A stretch of DNA of 19,153 nucleotides from OAS926 sp035503715 (GCA_035503715.1 DATJTE010000104.1:1-19153), one strand, 5' to 3'; positions 6,334-14,271 are shown, numbered from the stretch's first letter. Made by a program: numbers and translations. Notes: generated from the sequence alone by a model not told the origin.

Positions 6334-7104
6334 ATGCTGATCGCCACCTTCAACATCAACAATGTCAACCGGCGGCTCGACAATCTGCTGGCCTGGCTGA
6401 AGGTGCGCAAACCCGACGTCGTGTGCCTGCAGGAGCTGAAGGCCGAGCACAAACTGTTTCCGGCACAGGCGCTGGCCAAGGCCGGCTACGGAGCGGTGTG
6501 GAAAGGCCAGCCGACCTGGAACGGCGTCGCGATCCTGGCGCGCGATGCGGAGCCGGTGATGACGCGCGACGCGCTGCCGGGCGACGCCTCCGACACGCAG
6601 AGCCGCTACATCGAGGCGGCGGTGAACGGCGTGCTGGTCGGCTGCATCTACGCGCCGAATGGCAATCCGCAGCCGGGGCCGAAATTCGACTACAAGCTCG
6701 CTTGGCTGGAGCGGCTCAGGCTGCATGCGGCGGCGCTGAAGAAGAGCGGCGCGCCGGTGGTGCTCGCAGGCGACTACAATGTCGCGCCGACGGAAAACGA
6801 TATCTACGAGACCAATTCCTACGACGACGATGCGATCATCCAGCCGGCGCCGCGCGCGGCGTTCAAGAAGCTCGTCGGGCGAACCTGGACGGACTCGCTC
6901 AGAACCGTGTTCGGCGACGAGCGCGTCTACACGTTCTGGGACTACAAGCGGAACCGCTGGGCGCGCGACGCGGGCCTGAGACTCGACCACATTCTCCTAT
7001 CGCCCAACCTTGCCGACAGGCTCGCGGAAGCCGGCGTCGACCGCGACGCGCGCGGCAAGGACGGCGCCAGCGACCACGCGCCGACCTGGGCAAGACTGGA
7101 GTAG
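6334..7104 (+). CDS. xth: Exodeoxyribonuclease III (AP endonuclease, ExoA/Xth family)
   Basis: This 256-residue protein has the usual length of the family (E. coli Xth is 268). The enzyme cleaves DNA at abasic sites and removes 3' blocking groups and nucleotides in base-excision repair in the cytoplasm. Visible active-site residues are N7 in ATFNINN, E34 in CLQELKAEHK (metal binding), Y106 in IYAPNGN, D147 and N149 in LAGDYNVAPT, and D247-H248 in GASDHAPTW. RLDHILLS is the conserved late strand. AAGG lies about 7 bases before the ATG. The gene ends 4 bases from the stop of the convergent TetR gene. Confidence 0.96.
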   Translation: MLIATFNINNVNRRLDNLLAWLKVRKPDVVCLQELKAEHKLFPAQALAKAGYGAVWKGQPTWNGVAILARDAEPVMTRDALPGDASDTQSRYIEAAVNGVLVGCIYAPNGNPQPGPKFDYKLAWLERLRLHAAALKKSGAPVVLAGDYNVAPTENDIYETNSYDDDAIIQPAPRAAFKKLVGRTWTDSLRTVFGDERVYTFWDYKRNRWARDAGLRLDHILLSPNLADRLAEAGVDRDARGKDGASDHAPTWARLE

Positions 7105-7108
7105 GCGG

Positions 7109-7762
7109 CTACGCTGCTCTCTGCAACGGCAGGCTAGCTGCCCCGACCGGCGAGAACAGCGCCTTGATGAAGGCGCGGTACGCCAGGACCTGGCGCGAGA
7201 GAACCGAATTGTCGTTCCTCACCTTTGCCTGGATGATCGCGCCGTCAATGGCGCAGCAGATCATCTCGGACAGCGCCTCGATGTCGACCGGCTCGCGCGG
7301 CGCGTGGAGGCGAACGATCGCATCCAGCCGGGCGCGGAAGACGGCGTTCATGTTCGCCACCGCGACGCGGTTCATCTCGATCACCTTGCGGTCGAAGAGA
7401 CGCTCCTGATAGCAGACCGAGGCGACCAGGCAGCCGGGATGTCCGCCCTCGAGGTCGTCCATCGCCTCGGCCAGCAATTTCAGCGCGACCAGGAACGCCT
7501 GCAGCGGATCGTCGGCAAGTTCGTCGGCGCGGCGGAAGATATCGTCCAGCAGCCGCGCATCCGCCTCGACGTAGCGGGCGAGCATCTCGTGCGCGAGCTC
7601 GTTCTTATCCTTGAAATGATAGAAGAAGCCGCTTTTGGTGATGCCGGCCTCGGCGATGATCTCCTCGATCGAGGTCGCGGCAAAACCCTTGGCAAGAACC
7701 GAACCTTGCGCGATTTCGAGCACGCGTTCGCGCGTTTCCGCGCCCTTGACGCCCCTCGCCAT
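7109..7762 (-). CDS. TetR/AcrR-family transcriptional regulator
   Basis: This 217-residue protein has the N-terminal TetR helix-turn-helix at about residues 10-57: RERVLEIAQG, FAATSIEEIIAEAGITKSGF and FYHFKDKNEL. The C-terminal ligand-binding half contains GGHPGCLVASVCYQERLFD and is not specific enough to name an inducer. The ATG at 7762 is chosen over an upstream in-frame ATG at 7819 because GGAGGAGG lies 8 bases before it and because 7819 would place the operator inside the coding region. A 7-3-7 palindrome 22 bases upstream (7784-7800) is a probable binding site, which suggests autorepression. The divergent homocysteine S-methyltransferase is a possible second target. Confidence 0.93.
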   Translation of the reverse strand: MARGVKGAETRERVLEIAQGSVLAKGFAATSIEEIIAEAGITKSGFFYHFKDKNELAHEMLARYVEADARLLDDIFRRADELADDPLQAFLVALKLLAEAMDDLEGGHPGCLVASVCYQERLFDRKVIEMNRVAVANMNAVFRARLDAIVRLHAPREPVDIEALSEMICCAIDGAIIQAKVRNDNSVLSRQVLAYRAFIKALFSPVGAASLPLQRAA

Positions 7763-7783
7763 ATGGAATGCCTCCTCCAGTTC

Positions 7784-7800
7784 CTGTACCGGCGGTACAG
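7784..7800. promoter_or_regulatory. Palindromic operator, probable TetR-family binding site
   Basis: CTGTACC-GGC-GGTACAG is a perfect 7-bp inverted repeat with a 3-base centre. It lies 22 bases upstream of the TetR start codon, where a repressor would cover the regulator's promoter or transcript start. Size and symmetry match typical TetR-family operators. Confidence 0.7.
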
Positions 7801-7878
7801 TTTTTCCGGCGCGCGGCATTAGCCGAAAACCGGGCAGAAAACAACAGAATCGGTCAAACCATTGAATTAAAACGCCTT

Positions 7879-7899
7879 CTCCTGCCGTAACGGCAGGAG
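7879..7899. promoter_or_regulatory. 9-bp inverted repeat in the TetR/methyltransferase intergenic region
   Basis: CTCCTGCCG and CGGCAGGAG form a perfect 9-bp inverted repeat with a TAA centre, 122 bases upstream of the methyltransferase ATG. It differs from the operator at 7784-7800. It could be an operator or a strong hairpin in the leader RNA. There is no U-run, and I see no known riboswitch consensus around it. Confidence 0.45.
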
Positions 7900-8020
7900 T
7901 ACCGTAAGACTTCTATCGAGGAGGCCGGGCTCGCAGGCATAACGACGCCACTTCCCGGCGGCCGGCCACAGCGTCGCGCCATCCGGAGTTTTGTTTTTCC
8001 GATGACCGATGGAGACTGAC

Positions 8021-8977
8021 ATGGCCCGTTACCGGCATTCCCTTCCCCAATTCAACGGCGGCGCATTTTTGAGCGACGGCGGCATGGAGACCGATTTGAT
8101 CTTCAACCGCGGCGTCGACCTGCCGCTCTTTGCCTCCTTTCCGCTGGTCGAGACCGAAGCGGGGCGCAAGTACCTCGTCGACTACTACGAGAGCTTCCTG
8201 CGGATCGCCCGCGACCGGCAGACCGGCTTCATCCTCGACAGCGCGACCTGGCGCTCCAATCCCGACTGGGGCGCCCAGCTCGGTTATGACGCCAAGGCGC
8301 TCGACCGGGTGAACCGGGAAGCGATCGAGCTGATTGCCGGGCTGCGCGCCACATGGGAGACATCCGTCACACCCATCGTGCTCAATGGTGCGATCGGACC
8401 GCGCGGCGACGGCTACAAGGCCGGCCGCATGGCAGCGGCGGAAGCGGAGGAGTACCACGCCGCGCAGATCGCAAGCTTCGCCAGGACGGACGCCGACATG
8501 GTGTCGGCGATCACGATGAACACGATCTTCGAGGCGGTGGGCATCGCTCGCGCCGCGAAGGAAGCGAAGCTGCCCTGCGTCGTCTCCTTCACCGTCGAAA
8601 CCGACGGCAGACTGGTCGGCGGCCAGTCGCTCAAGGAAGCTGTCGAAACGACCGACGAGGCGACCGGCGGCTCGCCCGCCTACTATATGGTGAACTGCGC
8701 CCACCCGTCGCATTTCGACCAGGCGTTCGGCCGCGGCGAAGCCTGGGTGAAGCGCATCTTCGGCGTGCGCGCCAATGCGTCGGCGAAGAGCCATCAGGAG
8801 CTCGACGAGTCGCCGACGATCGATATCGGCGACATGGCGGATCTTTCACGCCGCTACACGGCGCTGCAAGGCGCGATCCCGAAGCTCAGCGTCTATGGCG
8901 GCTGCTGCGGCACCGATCATCGCCACATCGCGATGATCTCCGAGGCCGTGCTGCCACCCGCGAAGCTCAGCGCCTAG
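8021..8977 (+). CDS. Homocysteine S-methyltransferase family protein
   Basis: This 318-residue protein has the single-domain length of the homocysteine-binding (S-methyltransferase) family, which moves a methyl group to the thiol of homocysteine or a related acceptor, giving methionine. The zinc-binding cysteines are visible: C226 in YYMVNCAHP and C295-C296 in YGGCCGTDHRHI. FLSDGGMETDLIF near the N-terminus is the usual first-strand motif (DGGMET). The actual methyl donor cannot be told from sequence. The ATG at 8021 is preferred over 8009 because GGAG, which lies just after the 8009 ATG, sits 6 bases before 8021. The gene is divergent from the TetR regulator and ends just before a strong terminator. 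Confidence 0.92.
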   Translation: MARYRHSLPQFNGGAFLSDGGMETDLIFNRGVDLPLFASFPLVETEAGRKYLVDYYESFLRIARDRQTGFILDSATWRSNPDWGAQLGYDAKALDRVNREAIELIAGLRATWETSVTPIVLNGAIGPRGDGYKAGRMAAAEAEEYHAAQIASFARTDADMVSAITMNTIFEAVGIARAAKEAKLPCVVSFTVETDGRLVGGQSLKEAVETTDEATGGSPAYYMVNCAHPSHFDQAFGRGEAWVKRIFGVRANASAKSHQELDESPTIDIGDMADLSRRYTALQGAIPKLSVYGGCCGTDHRHIAMISEAVLPPAKLSA

Positions 8978-8998
8978 CGTCCCCCTACCCGCCTGAGA

Positions 8999-9034
8999 CG
9001 GCCGGAGGAGGAGACTTCTCCGGCCGAAGCTTTT
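8999..9034 (+). terminator. Rho-independent terminator after the methyltransferase
   Basis: The stem CGGCCGGAG (8999-9007) / CTCCGGCCG (9018-9026) has 9 perfect pairs and a 10-base loop. It is followed by AAGCTTTT with four Ts, 22 bases after the stop codon. Confidence 0.75.
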
Positions 9035-9062
9035 CCACGCCCAAGACACGAGAACCATCCCG

Positions 9063-9248
9063 ATGTACGACACTCTCATTGCTTCCCTCTTCCTGACCGC
9101 CATGTTCGGTCGCGAGCGGCCGCGCCGCGACCGAACGCAACGCGCGGCTCCGCTCGAGCTCTCCATGCTCTCCGACCACACGCTGCGCGATCTTGGCTTC
9201 CGGCGCGAGCCGCCCGGCGACCAGCGGCGTCATCTGCTGCGCTTCTGA
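9063..9248 (+). CDS. DUF1127-type small protein
   Basis: This 61-residue peptide contains LSMLSDHTLRDLGFRRE (about residues 33-49), the arginine-rich LSDxxLRDIG motif of DUF1127 proteins, which are abundant in Rhizobiales. Some members of that family influence RNA turnover and phosphate or stress responses; the role of this one is unknown. Residues 1-15 (MYDTLIASLFLTAMF) are hydrophobic, as is common at the N-terminus of these proteins. The SD is weak (GAGA about 10 bases upstream). It lies just after the terminator at 8999-9034 and so should have its own promoter. Confidence 0.8.
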   Translation: MYDTLIASLFLTAMFGRERPRRDRTQRAAPLELSMLSDHTLRDLGFRREPPGDQRRHLLRF

Positions 9249-9378
9249 CGGGAAGCGGCCGCGCTAACACACGCCGCAACCACCTCGTCTTCAAAACCCG
9301 GACAGCGGCTGCTCAGCGCGGCCCGACGGCTGCCGCGCTCGCGGCAAGCCACCGCCCACAACACCAAGGACCAGGACC

Positions 9379-10719
9379 ATGCCTTTCCAATTGCCTTCTT
9401 CAACCACCGGCTCGCAACAGTTAATCGTCGAACTCGGTGCGGGCGACAGCGTCCTCGTCATGGAGGATATTCATCTCGCCACAACAGTCGGCCGCGTGAT
9501 CGATGGCAGTGGCATCAACCACCACGTCATCATCGACGGCACGGTGGCCAATGCGGGTCTCACGGAGACGATCCTGCTCGGCTTCTCGCAAACAGTCGCG
9601 AACCAGAACCGCGTAGAGATCAACGAGACCGGCAGTGTCTATGGGCTTGGCGCCGTCGCCACCATCGCTCTGTTCGGTGGCGGCTCCATCGTCGAGAACA
9701 GCGGCCTGATCCGGGCACTGGGCGGCGATGCCATCCACCTGATCGGCAACGGCGCGCTGAATACGGCGATCGTCAACAATGACGGGATCATCGAAGCGCG
9801 CGACATCGCGATCGAGCGCCGGGTCGGATCGACACAGACGATCCAGGTGACCAACACCGGTACGATCAATGCCGGCCAGTTCGTCTTCGATAGTGGTGGC
9901 AACAGCGGCGTCGACCGGTTCATCAATCTGGGCATCACCCGCGGTGCTTTCGCGTTTGGTGGCGGCGACGATTTTTACGATGGCTCGAAAGCCCGCACCA
10001 GCGGTGCCGCCATCTTCGGATCGAACGGCAACGATGTGCTGATCGGCGGCGGCGATGGGGAGTTTCTCGACGGCGGCAGCGATACCGACCGCATGGTCGG
10101 CAATGGCGGTAACGATTTCTACTATGTCGACACCGCCCGGGATGTTGTCATCGAGCGCGCCGGCGGCGGCATCGATACTATCGAGACGGATGTGTCGCTG
10201 ACCTTGCCGGGGCATGCCGAAAACATGCGCATGCTCTTGAACGACAATTTCCGCGGGACCGGCAACGCGCTGAAGAACACCATCAAGGGAAGCGGAGGAG
10301 CCGATACGCTTTTCGGCCTCGCTGGCAACGACACGCTCGAAGGGTCCGATGGCAACGATGTGCTGAATGGCGGCACCGGTATCGATACACTGACCGGCGG
10401 TGACGGCGAAGACAGTTTTGTCTTCAACGCCGGGCTGGCGATCGAGAACAGGGACAAGATTACGGACTTCGATCGGTTGGACGACACGATCCGGCTGGAG
10501 AACGCCGTGTTTAAGGCGGTCGGCGCGGTGGGTCCACTGAAGGCCTCGGCCTTCAAGCTCTCGACGCAGGTAAAAGACGCCGACGACCGCATCATCTACA
10601 ACAAGGCCACCGGCGGACTGTTCTATGATCCGGACGGCAATGGCGTGGCGAAAGCCGTGCTGTTCGCGACGCTCGCCAACAAGGCGGCAATTTCGGCCGC
10701 CGATTTCGAGGTGATCTAG
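9379..10719 (+). CDS. RTX protein with N-terminal NSG-I repeat module (RTX-5)
   Basis: This 446-residue protein has three parts. Residues 1 to about 205 are a beta-helix-like module with repeats such as IVENSGLIRA, IVNNDGIIEA and VTNTGTINAG, homologous in layout to RTX-3, -6 and -7. Residues about 205-350 hold nonapeptide calcium-binding repeats (FGSNGNDVLIGGG, GLAGNDTLEGSDGNDVLNGG) around the module YYVDTARDVVIERAGGGIDTI. Residues about 351-446 are a C-terminal domain unlike the other RTX proteins here (type B): NRDKITDFDRLDDTIRLEN, RIIYNKATGGLFYDPDGNG, ending SAADFEVI. Type I secretion is inferred from the repeats, the absence of a Sec signal and the hydrophobic C-terminus. AAGGA lies 8 bases before the ATG. 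About 130 bases without a gene precede it; I see nothing specific in them. Confidence 0.93.
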   Translation: MPFQLPSSTTGSQQLIVELGAGDSVLVMEDIHLATTVGRVIDGSGINHHVIIDGTVANAGLTETILLGFSQTVANQNRVEINETGSVYGLGAVATIALFGGGSIVENSGLIRALGGDAIHLIGNGALNTAIVNNDGIIEARDIAIERRVGSTQTIQVTNTGTINAGQFVFDSGGNSGVDRFINLGITRGAFAFGGGDDFYDGSKARTSGAAIFGSNGNDVLIGGGDGEFLDGGSDTDRMVGNGGNDFYYVDTARDVVIERAGGGIDTIETDVSLTLPGHAENMRMLLNDNFRGTGNALKNTIKGSGGADTLFGLAGNDTLEGSDGNDVLNGGTGIDTLTGGDGEDSFVFNAGLAIENRDKITDFDRLDDTIRLENAVFKAVGAVGPLKASAFKLSTQVKDADDRIIYNKATGGLFYDPDGNGVAKAVLFATLANKAAISAADFEVI

Positions 10720-10800
10720 CACTGCGGCCGGCATCCGGAACCTCACCTGAACGGGAACCAAGGCGGGCGGCGGGAGTTGCGGGGGCGAAGGAGTTTTTCC

Positions 10801-10932
10801 ATGCGCCACGCCAATTCGACAAAACCTTCACCGCTGCCGCCCGAGCCGTTTCCAGGTCCCGGCCCCGACCCCGATCCGATGCCGCAACCGGCGCCACCGC
10901 CCGGGCCGATCCCGGTGCCGCCTGTGAGATGA
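10801..10932 (+). CDS. 43-residue proline-rich peptide
   Basis: The ATG at 10801 is preceded by AAGGAG at a 7-base spacing, the strongest ribosome binding site in this part of the window. The frame encodes MRHANSTKPSPLPPEPFPGP followed by GPDPDPMPQPAPPPGPIPVP and PVR, with about 45% proline, then TGA. There is no membrane segment or cleavable signal. It lies 81 bases after RTX-5 and 66 bases before the tautomerase gene, all in the same direction. I do not know a function. A chance frame in GC-rich DNA is possible, but the exact SD and regular P-x-P spacing argue for translation. Confidence 0.55.
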   Translation: MRHANSTKPSPLPPEPFPGPGPDPDPMPQPAPPPGPIPVPPVR

Positions 10933-10998
10933 TGCGATCTTGCAATTGACGTGACCGGGTTTCTTTCGGACCTTGCCTGGTCAGAACCGGAGCCATCC

Positions 10999-11184
10999 AT
11001 GCCCGAGATCGTCGTCTATCTCGTCGAAGGCCGAACGAAGGACGCCAAGAAGGCGCTGATGAAAGACATCACCGACGCGGTGGTGAAGAATTTCGGCGTC
11101 AGCCCCGAGGTGGTGGTCGTGCAAATCGTCGAATCGGCGAAAGACATGAAGTCGCGCGGCGGCGTTCCCTTCAGCGATCGGTGA
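10999..11184 (+). CDS. 4-oxalocrotonate tautomerase family protein
   Basis: This 61-residue protein has the length of the 4-OT subunit family. After removal of Met, the N-terminal residue is proline (MPEIVVYLVEGRTKDAKKAL), the catalytic base of these small tautomerases, and the arginine 10 residues later matches the active-site arginine position. The C-terminal part VSPEVVVVQIVESAKDMKSR is also typical. Such enzymes form multimers and interconvert keto and enol forms of unsaturated acids; the substrate is unknown. The ATG at 10999 is chosen because only it puts Pro at position 2. It is convergent with the DUF892 gene. Confidence 0.88.
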   Translation: MPEIVVYLVEGRTKDAKKALMKDITDAVVKNFGVSPEVVVVQIVESAKDMKSRGGVPFSDR

Positions 11185-11196
11185 CGCATAGAAGAA

Positions 11197-11224
11197 GCCG
11201 CCGCGCAACTTCATGCACGGCGGC
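11197..11224 (-). terminator. Hairpin between convergent tautomerase and DUF892 genes
   Basis: GCCGCCG (11197-11203) pairs with CGGCGGC (11218-11224). Read on the minus strand, the stem is followed by TTCTTCT, a U-rich tail, so it best fits termination of the DUF892 gene that stops at 11245. Confidence 0.5.
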
Positions 11225-11244
11225 CCCAATCGGACCTCGACCTG

Positions 11245-11739
11245 TCAGGCCGCGAGCGCAGCAGGGTTCGCGGATTCGGCCAGGCCATCGAGCGCCTGGT
11301 CGGTCTTCGATTCCTCGCCAAGGGTCTGGCCGAGCAATCTCGCAGCGTCGCTCATGCCGAGCGTCTCGGCCCAGCGCTTCAGCGTACCGTAACGTGTGAT
11401 CTCGTAATGCTCGACGGCTTGCGCCGACGCGATGATGCCGGCGTCCAGCGCCGCCATGCCCTTGTAGTCCTTCAGGGTCTCGTCGCCTTCCTTCAGGATA
11501 CCGTCGATCGCCGGGCAGGTCTTGCCCTGAGCGCGCTTGCCGAAAATGTCGAACACCTTCTCGAGGCGCTGAACATGAACTTCGGTTTCGCCGCGGTGCT
11601 TCTCGACCGCCGCCTTGAGGGCCTTCGACTGTGCCGCCTTCGCCATCTTCGGCAGCGACTTCAGAATCTTCTTCTCAGCGTAGAAGATGTCCTTGAGGTG
11701 ATCGTGGAACAGGTCTTCCAGCGTCTTTTCTTTTGCCAT
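11245..11739 (-). CDS. DUF892 / YciF-type ferritin-like protein
   Basis: The protein has 164 residues, the usual length for this family. It begins MAKEKTLEDLFHDHLKDIFY and continues AEKKILKSLPKMAKAAQS. It contains the pattern of a four-helix ferritin-like bundle, with acidic and histidine residues that could bind metal: HDHLKDIFYAEK, EKHRGETEVHVQRLE, AQAVEHYEITRYGTL and GEESKTDQAL. Members are induced by stress in enterobacteria and have no settled enzymatic role. The ATG at 11739 is preferred over 11781 because GGAGAG lies 6 bases upstream and the family starts at this point. Its 5' end faces the cydB stop 90 bases away in the same direction, but a separate promoter is likely. Confidence 0.9.
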   Translation of the reverse strand: MAKEKTLEDLFHDHLKDIFYAEKKILKSLPKMAKAAQSKALKAAVEKHRGETEVHVQRLEKVFDIFGKRAQGKTCPAIDGILKEGDETLKDYKGMAALDAGIIASAQAVEHYEITRYGTLKRWAETLGMSDAARLLGQTLGEESKTDQALDGLAESANPAALAA

Positions 11740-11828
11740 TTTTTCTCTCCGGGAACGGGTTGTCGCGCTTGACTCCCGCAAGACAATGCAGCCTCGGAAG
11801 ATTCGTTCCTGCGGACCAGAAAAGATGA

Positions 11829-12827
11829 TCAGTCGTAGCTGAGCTCGCCAGCTTTACCGGCGAAGACGCGATAGGCATAGATCGTCGAGCCGACAATGAT
11901 CGGCAGCACGACGGCGGTGCCGACGAGGATGACGGCGAGGCTGTCGGTTCCGGCGGCCGCGTCCCATATGGTCAGGCGATCGGGAACCACGAACGGATAG
12001 AACGACCAGGCGAGGCCGGCAAAACCCAGCGCGAAGATCAGCGCGAGGGTCAGGAACGGGGCGAGCGCGCCGCGGTCGTTCTCTTTCGGCAGGGCAAAGG
12101 TCTGGCGCCAGAGCCAGAGGAAGAGGACCGCCGAGACGATCGGCAGCGGCGACAGATAGAGCATCTCCGGCCAGAGGAACCAGCGGTCGAAAATGCGCGG
12201 CGAGGCGAACGGCGTGGCGATCGAGACGGCGGCCATGCCGAGCGCGGTGAAGACGAGTGCGGAGCGGAGCCACAGCACCGCCTTCTTCTGCAGTTCGCCG
12301 TCGGTCTTGTAGATCAGCCAGGCCGCGCCCATCGCGGCGTAGGAGAGCGCCAGGCAGACCGCGACCAGCGCGCCGAAGACGATGGCGTCGAGGCCGGTGT
12401 CGAGGCCGAGCACGTAGACGCCGAGCATATAGCCTTGCGCCAGCGAGGCGATCAGCGAGCCGACGAGGAAAAGGCGGTTCCAGCGATGCTTGCGGTGGAC
12501 CGGCACCTTGGCGCGGAAATCGAAGGCGACGCCGCGCAGGATCAATCCGAAGAGCAGCGCGAAGACCGGCAGATAGAGCGCGGTGAGGATGGTGCCGTGG
12601 GCGATCGGGAAGGCGACGAGCAGCAGGCCGACGGCAAGCACCAGCCAGGTCTCGTTCGCATCCCAGAACGGACCGATGGCCGAGATCATCACGTCCTTCT
12701 CCTGATCGGTCGCGGCGGCGAAAAGAATGCCTATGCCGAGATCGAAGCCGTCGAGGACGACGTAGATCAGGATCGCCAGGCCCATGAGGGAGGCGGCGAT
12801 GAGTGGGAGGAGGGTTGGCCAGTCCAT
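11829..12827 (-). CDS. cydB: Cytochrome bd-type quinol oxidase subunit II (CioB type)
   Basis: This 332-residue integral membrane protein has about eight hydrophobic segments. Conserved family motifs are visible: YVVLDGFDLGIGILF near the N-terminus, GPFWDANETWLVLAVG, and PFVVPDRLTIWDAAAG late in the protein. With subunit I it forms the inner-membrane terminal oxidase that takes electrons from quinol and reduces oxygen to water. The ATG lies 1 base beyond the cydA stop codon, and its AAGGAGG is inside the cydA 3' end, so the two are translationally linked. I see no cydX-like small subunit downstream and no cydDC genes in the window. Confidence 0.95.
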   Translation of the reverse strand: MDWPTLLPLIAASLMGLAILIYVVLDGFDLGIGILFAAATDQEKDVMISAIGPFWDANETWLVLAVGLLLVAFPIAHGTILTALYLPVFALLFGLILRGVAFDFRAKVPVHRKHRWNRLFLVGSLIASLAQGYMLGVYVLGLDTGLDAIVFGALVAVCLALSYAAMGAAWLIYKTDGELQKKAVLWLRSALVFTALGMAAVSIATPFASPRIFDRWFLWPEMLYLSPLPIVSAVLFLWLWRQTFALPKENDRGALAPFLTLALIFALGFAGLAWSFYPFVVPDRLTIWDAAAGTDSLAVILVGTAVVLPIIVGSTIYAYRVFAGKAGELSYD

Positions 12828-12828
12828 C

Positions 12829-14193
12829 TCACGCCTCCTTTTGCATCGGCTGCGCCATGGCGCGGTCGAGGACCTTTGGCAGCGGCGAGGTGTCGCCTTC
12901 CCTCGCCGCCTTCAGCCCCAGATGCACCAGCACGCCGAGATAGACGACGAGCAGGACCGCGTAGAGGACGAGATAGAAGGCGAGCGTGAGGCCGACATGG
13001 GCGGCGGGCACGGGACCCAGCGCATCGACCGTCTTCAGCACGCCGGTGACCAGCCATGGCTGGCGGCCGATCTCCGTCGTGTACCAGCCGGCAAGTGTCG
13101 CCACCCAGCCCGACAAGGCCATCGGCACCATGAAGAGCGCCAGCGGCTTTGGCAGGTCGCGGCGGCGCCAGAGGAACCACGCTGCGGTCCACGAGGTGAG
13201 CAACATCAGCACGCCGGTGCCGACCATGATGCGAAAACCCCAGAAGACCGGCAGCACCGGCGGATGATTGCCGGGGAACTGGTTCAGGCCGGGCACCTCG
13301 GCGTCGAGGCTGTGGTCGAGGATCAGGCTGGCGCCATTGGGAATCGCGATCTCATAATGGTTCTCGCGCGCCGCCTCGTCGGGCCAGGCGAACAGCACCA
13401 GCGGCACGTTGCGGCGTGTCTCCCAATTGGCCTCCATCGCGGCGATCTTCTGCGGCTGGTGCTCCAGCGTGTTCAGGCCGTGCTGGTCGCCGACAAAGAT
13501 CTGGACCGGGATCAGGATGGCGCCGGCGAAGACGCCCGTCTTCAGCGCCTTCATGAGCGAGTCGGAGCGGTCGCCAGCGAGCCAGCGCAGCGCCGACAGG
13601 CCTGCGATGAGGAACGACACGGTCAGCCCGGAGGCGATCAGCATGTGGGTGAGCCGATAGGGGAAGGACGGGTTGAAGATCACCGCCCACCAGTCGGTGA
13701 CGAACGCCTGGCCGCCACGCATCTCGAATCCGGCCGGCGTCTGCATCCAGGAGTTCAGCGCGAGGATCCAGAAGGCCGACAGGGTCGTGCCGAAAGCGAC
13801 GAGGAAGGTGGCCAGCGTGTGCGCGCGGTTCGACACCTTACTGAAGCCGAAGAGCATGATGCCGAGGAAGACAGCCTCGAGGAAGAAGGCGGTCAGCACC
13901 TCATAGGCGAGCAGCGGGCCGGCGACATTGCCGACGGTCTCCATGTAGCCCGGCCAATTGGTGCCGAACTGGAAACTCATGGTGACGCCGGAGACGACGC
14001 CCAGCGCGAAGGAGAGCGCGAATATCTTCACCCAGGTGAAGTAAGCGCGCATCCAGCCGGCATCGCCGGTGCGGTTGTACCGCCATTTGAAGAAGAGCAG
14101 CACCCAGCCGAGAGAAATCGTGATCGTCGGGAACAGGATGTGGAACGAGATGTTCGCCGCGAACTGGATTCTGGAGAGGATCAGCGCGTCCAT
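12829..14193 (-). CDS. cydA: Cytochrome bd-type quinol oxidase subunit I (CioA type)
   Basis: This 454-residue membrane protein is clearly shorter than E. coli CydA (522), with a short Q-loop. The text VGDQHGLNTLEHQPQKIAAM (about residues 234-253) matches the cyanide-insensitive CioA subgroup of bd oxidases. Expected haem ligands and proton-path residues are present: H18 (SFHILFP), E98 and E106 (LLAYEVLTAFFLEA), H183 (YRLTHML), K249 and E254 in the Q-loop, and M323 (FRIMVGTG). GWYTTEIGRQPW is the conserved late motif. The ATG at 14193 is chosen because GGAG lies 7 bases before it and the helix begins at once; an in-frame extension to 14475 would cross the promoter and the divergent regulator. 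The pair is likely induced under low oxygen or respiratory inhibition, with the divergent LuxR-type regulator as a candidate controller. Confidence 0.96.
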   Translation of the reverse strand: MDALILSRIQFAANISFHILFPTITISLGWVLLFFKWRYNRTGDAGWMRAYFTWVKIFALSFALGVVSGVTMSFQFGTNWPGYMETVGNVAGPLLAYEVLTAFFLEAVFLGIMLFGFSKVSNRAHTLATFLVAFGTTLSAFWILALNSWMQTPAGFEMRGGQAFVTDWWAVIFNPSFPYRLTHMLIASGLTVSFLIAGLSALRWLAGDRSDSLMKALKTGVFAGAILIPVQIFVGDQHGLNTLEHQPQKIAAMEANWETRRNVPLVLFAWPDEAARENHYEIAIPNGASLILDHSLDAEVPGLNQFPGNHPPVLPVFWGFRIMVGTGVLMLLTSWTAAWFLWRRRDLPKPLALFMVPMALSGWVATLAGWYTTEIGRQPWLVTGVLKTVDALGPVPAAHVGLTLAFYLVLYAVLLVVYLGVLVHLGLKAAREGDTSPLPKVLDRAMAQPMQKEA

Positions 14194-14219
14194 ATCAGCG
14201 CTCCGCTGCTTCTGTTGCG

Positions 14220-14247
14220 AAGATAGGCCAAAGATGCGGCGGGTCAA
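14220..14247 (-). promoter_or_regulatory. Candidate sigma70-type promoter for cydAB
   Basis: On the minus strand TTGACC (14242-14247) and TATCTT (14220-14225) are separated by 16 bases, with the -10 box 26 bases before the cydA ATG. This is the best promoter-like match in the intergenic region. The dyad at 14272-14292 is centred about 70 bases upstream of the expected transcript start. Confidence 0.5.
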
Positions 14248-14271
14248 AGCGGCGGGAGGTCGCGGACCAAG

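Noticed and set aside
6003..7409. 468-codon plus-strand frame over xth
   Set aside because: It overlaps xth in another frame, has arginine/alanine-rich shadow composition, and crosses the convergent TetR gene.
7860..8020. SAM- or cobalamin-type riboswitch before the homocysteine S-methyltransferase
   Set aside because: Only a simple 9-bp hairpin is visible; none of the conserved core motifs that I know for these riboswitches could be found by eye.
12784..14226. 480-codon plus-strand frame opposite cydAB
   Set aside because: It is the shadow of the two oxidase genes: it is very R/Q/E-rich, has no domain, and the minus-strand genes have clear motifs and SDs.
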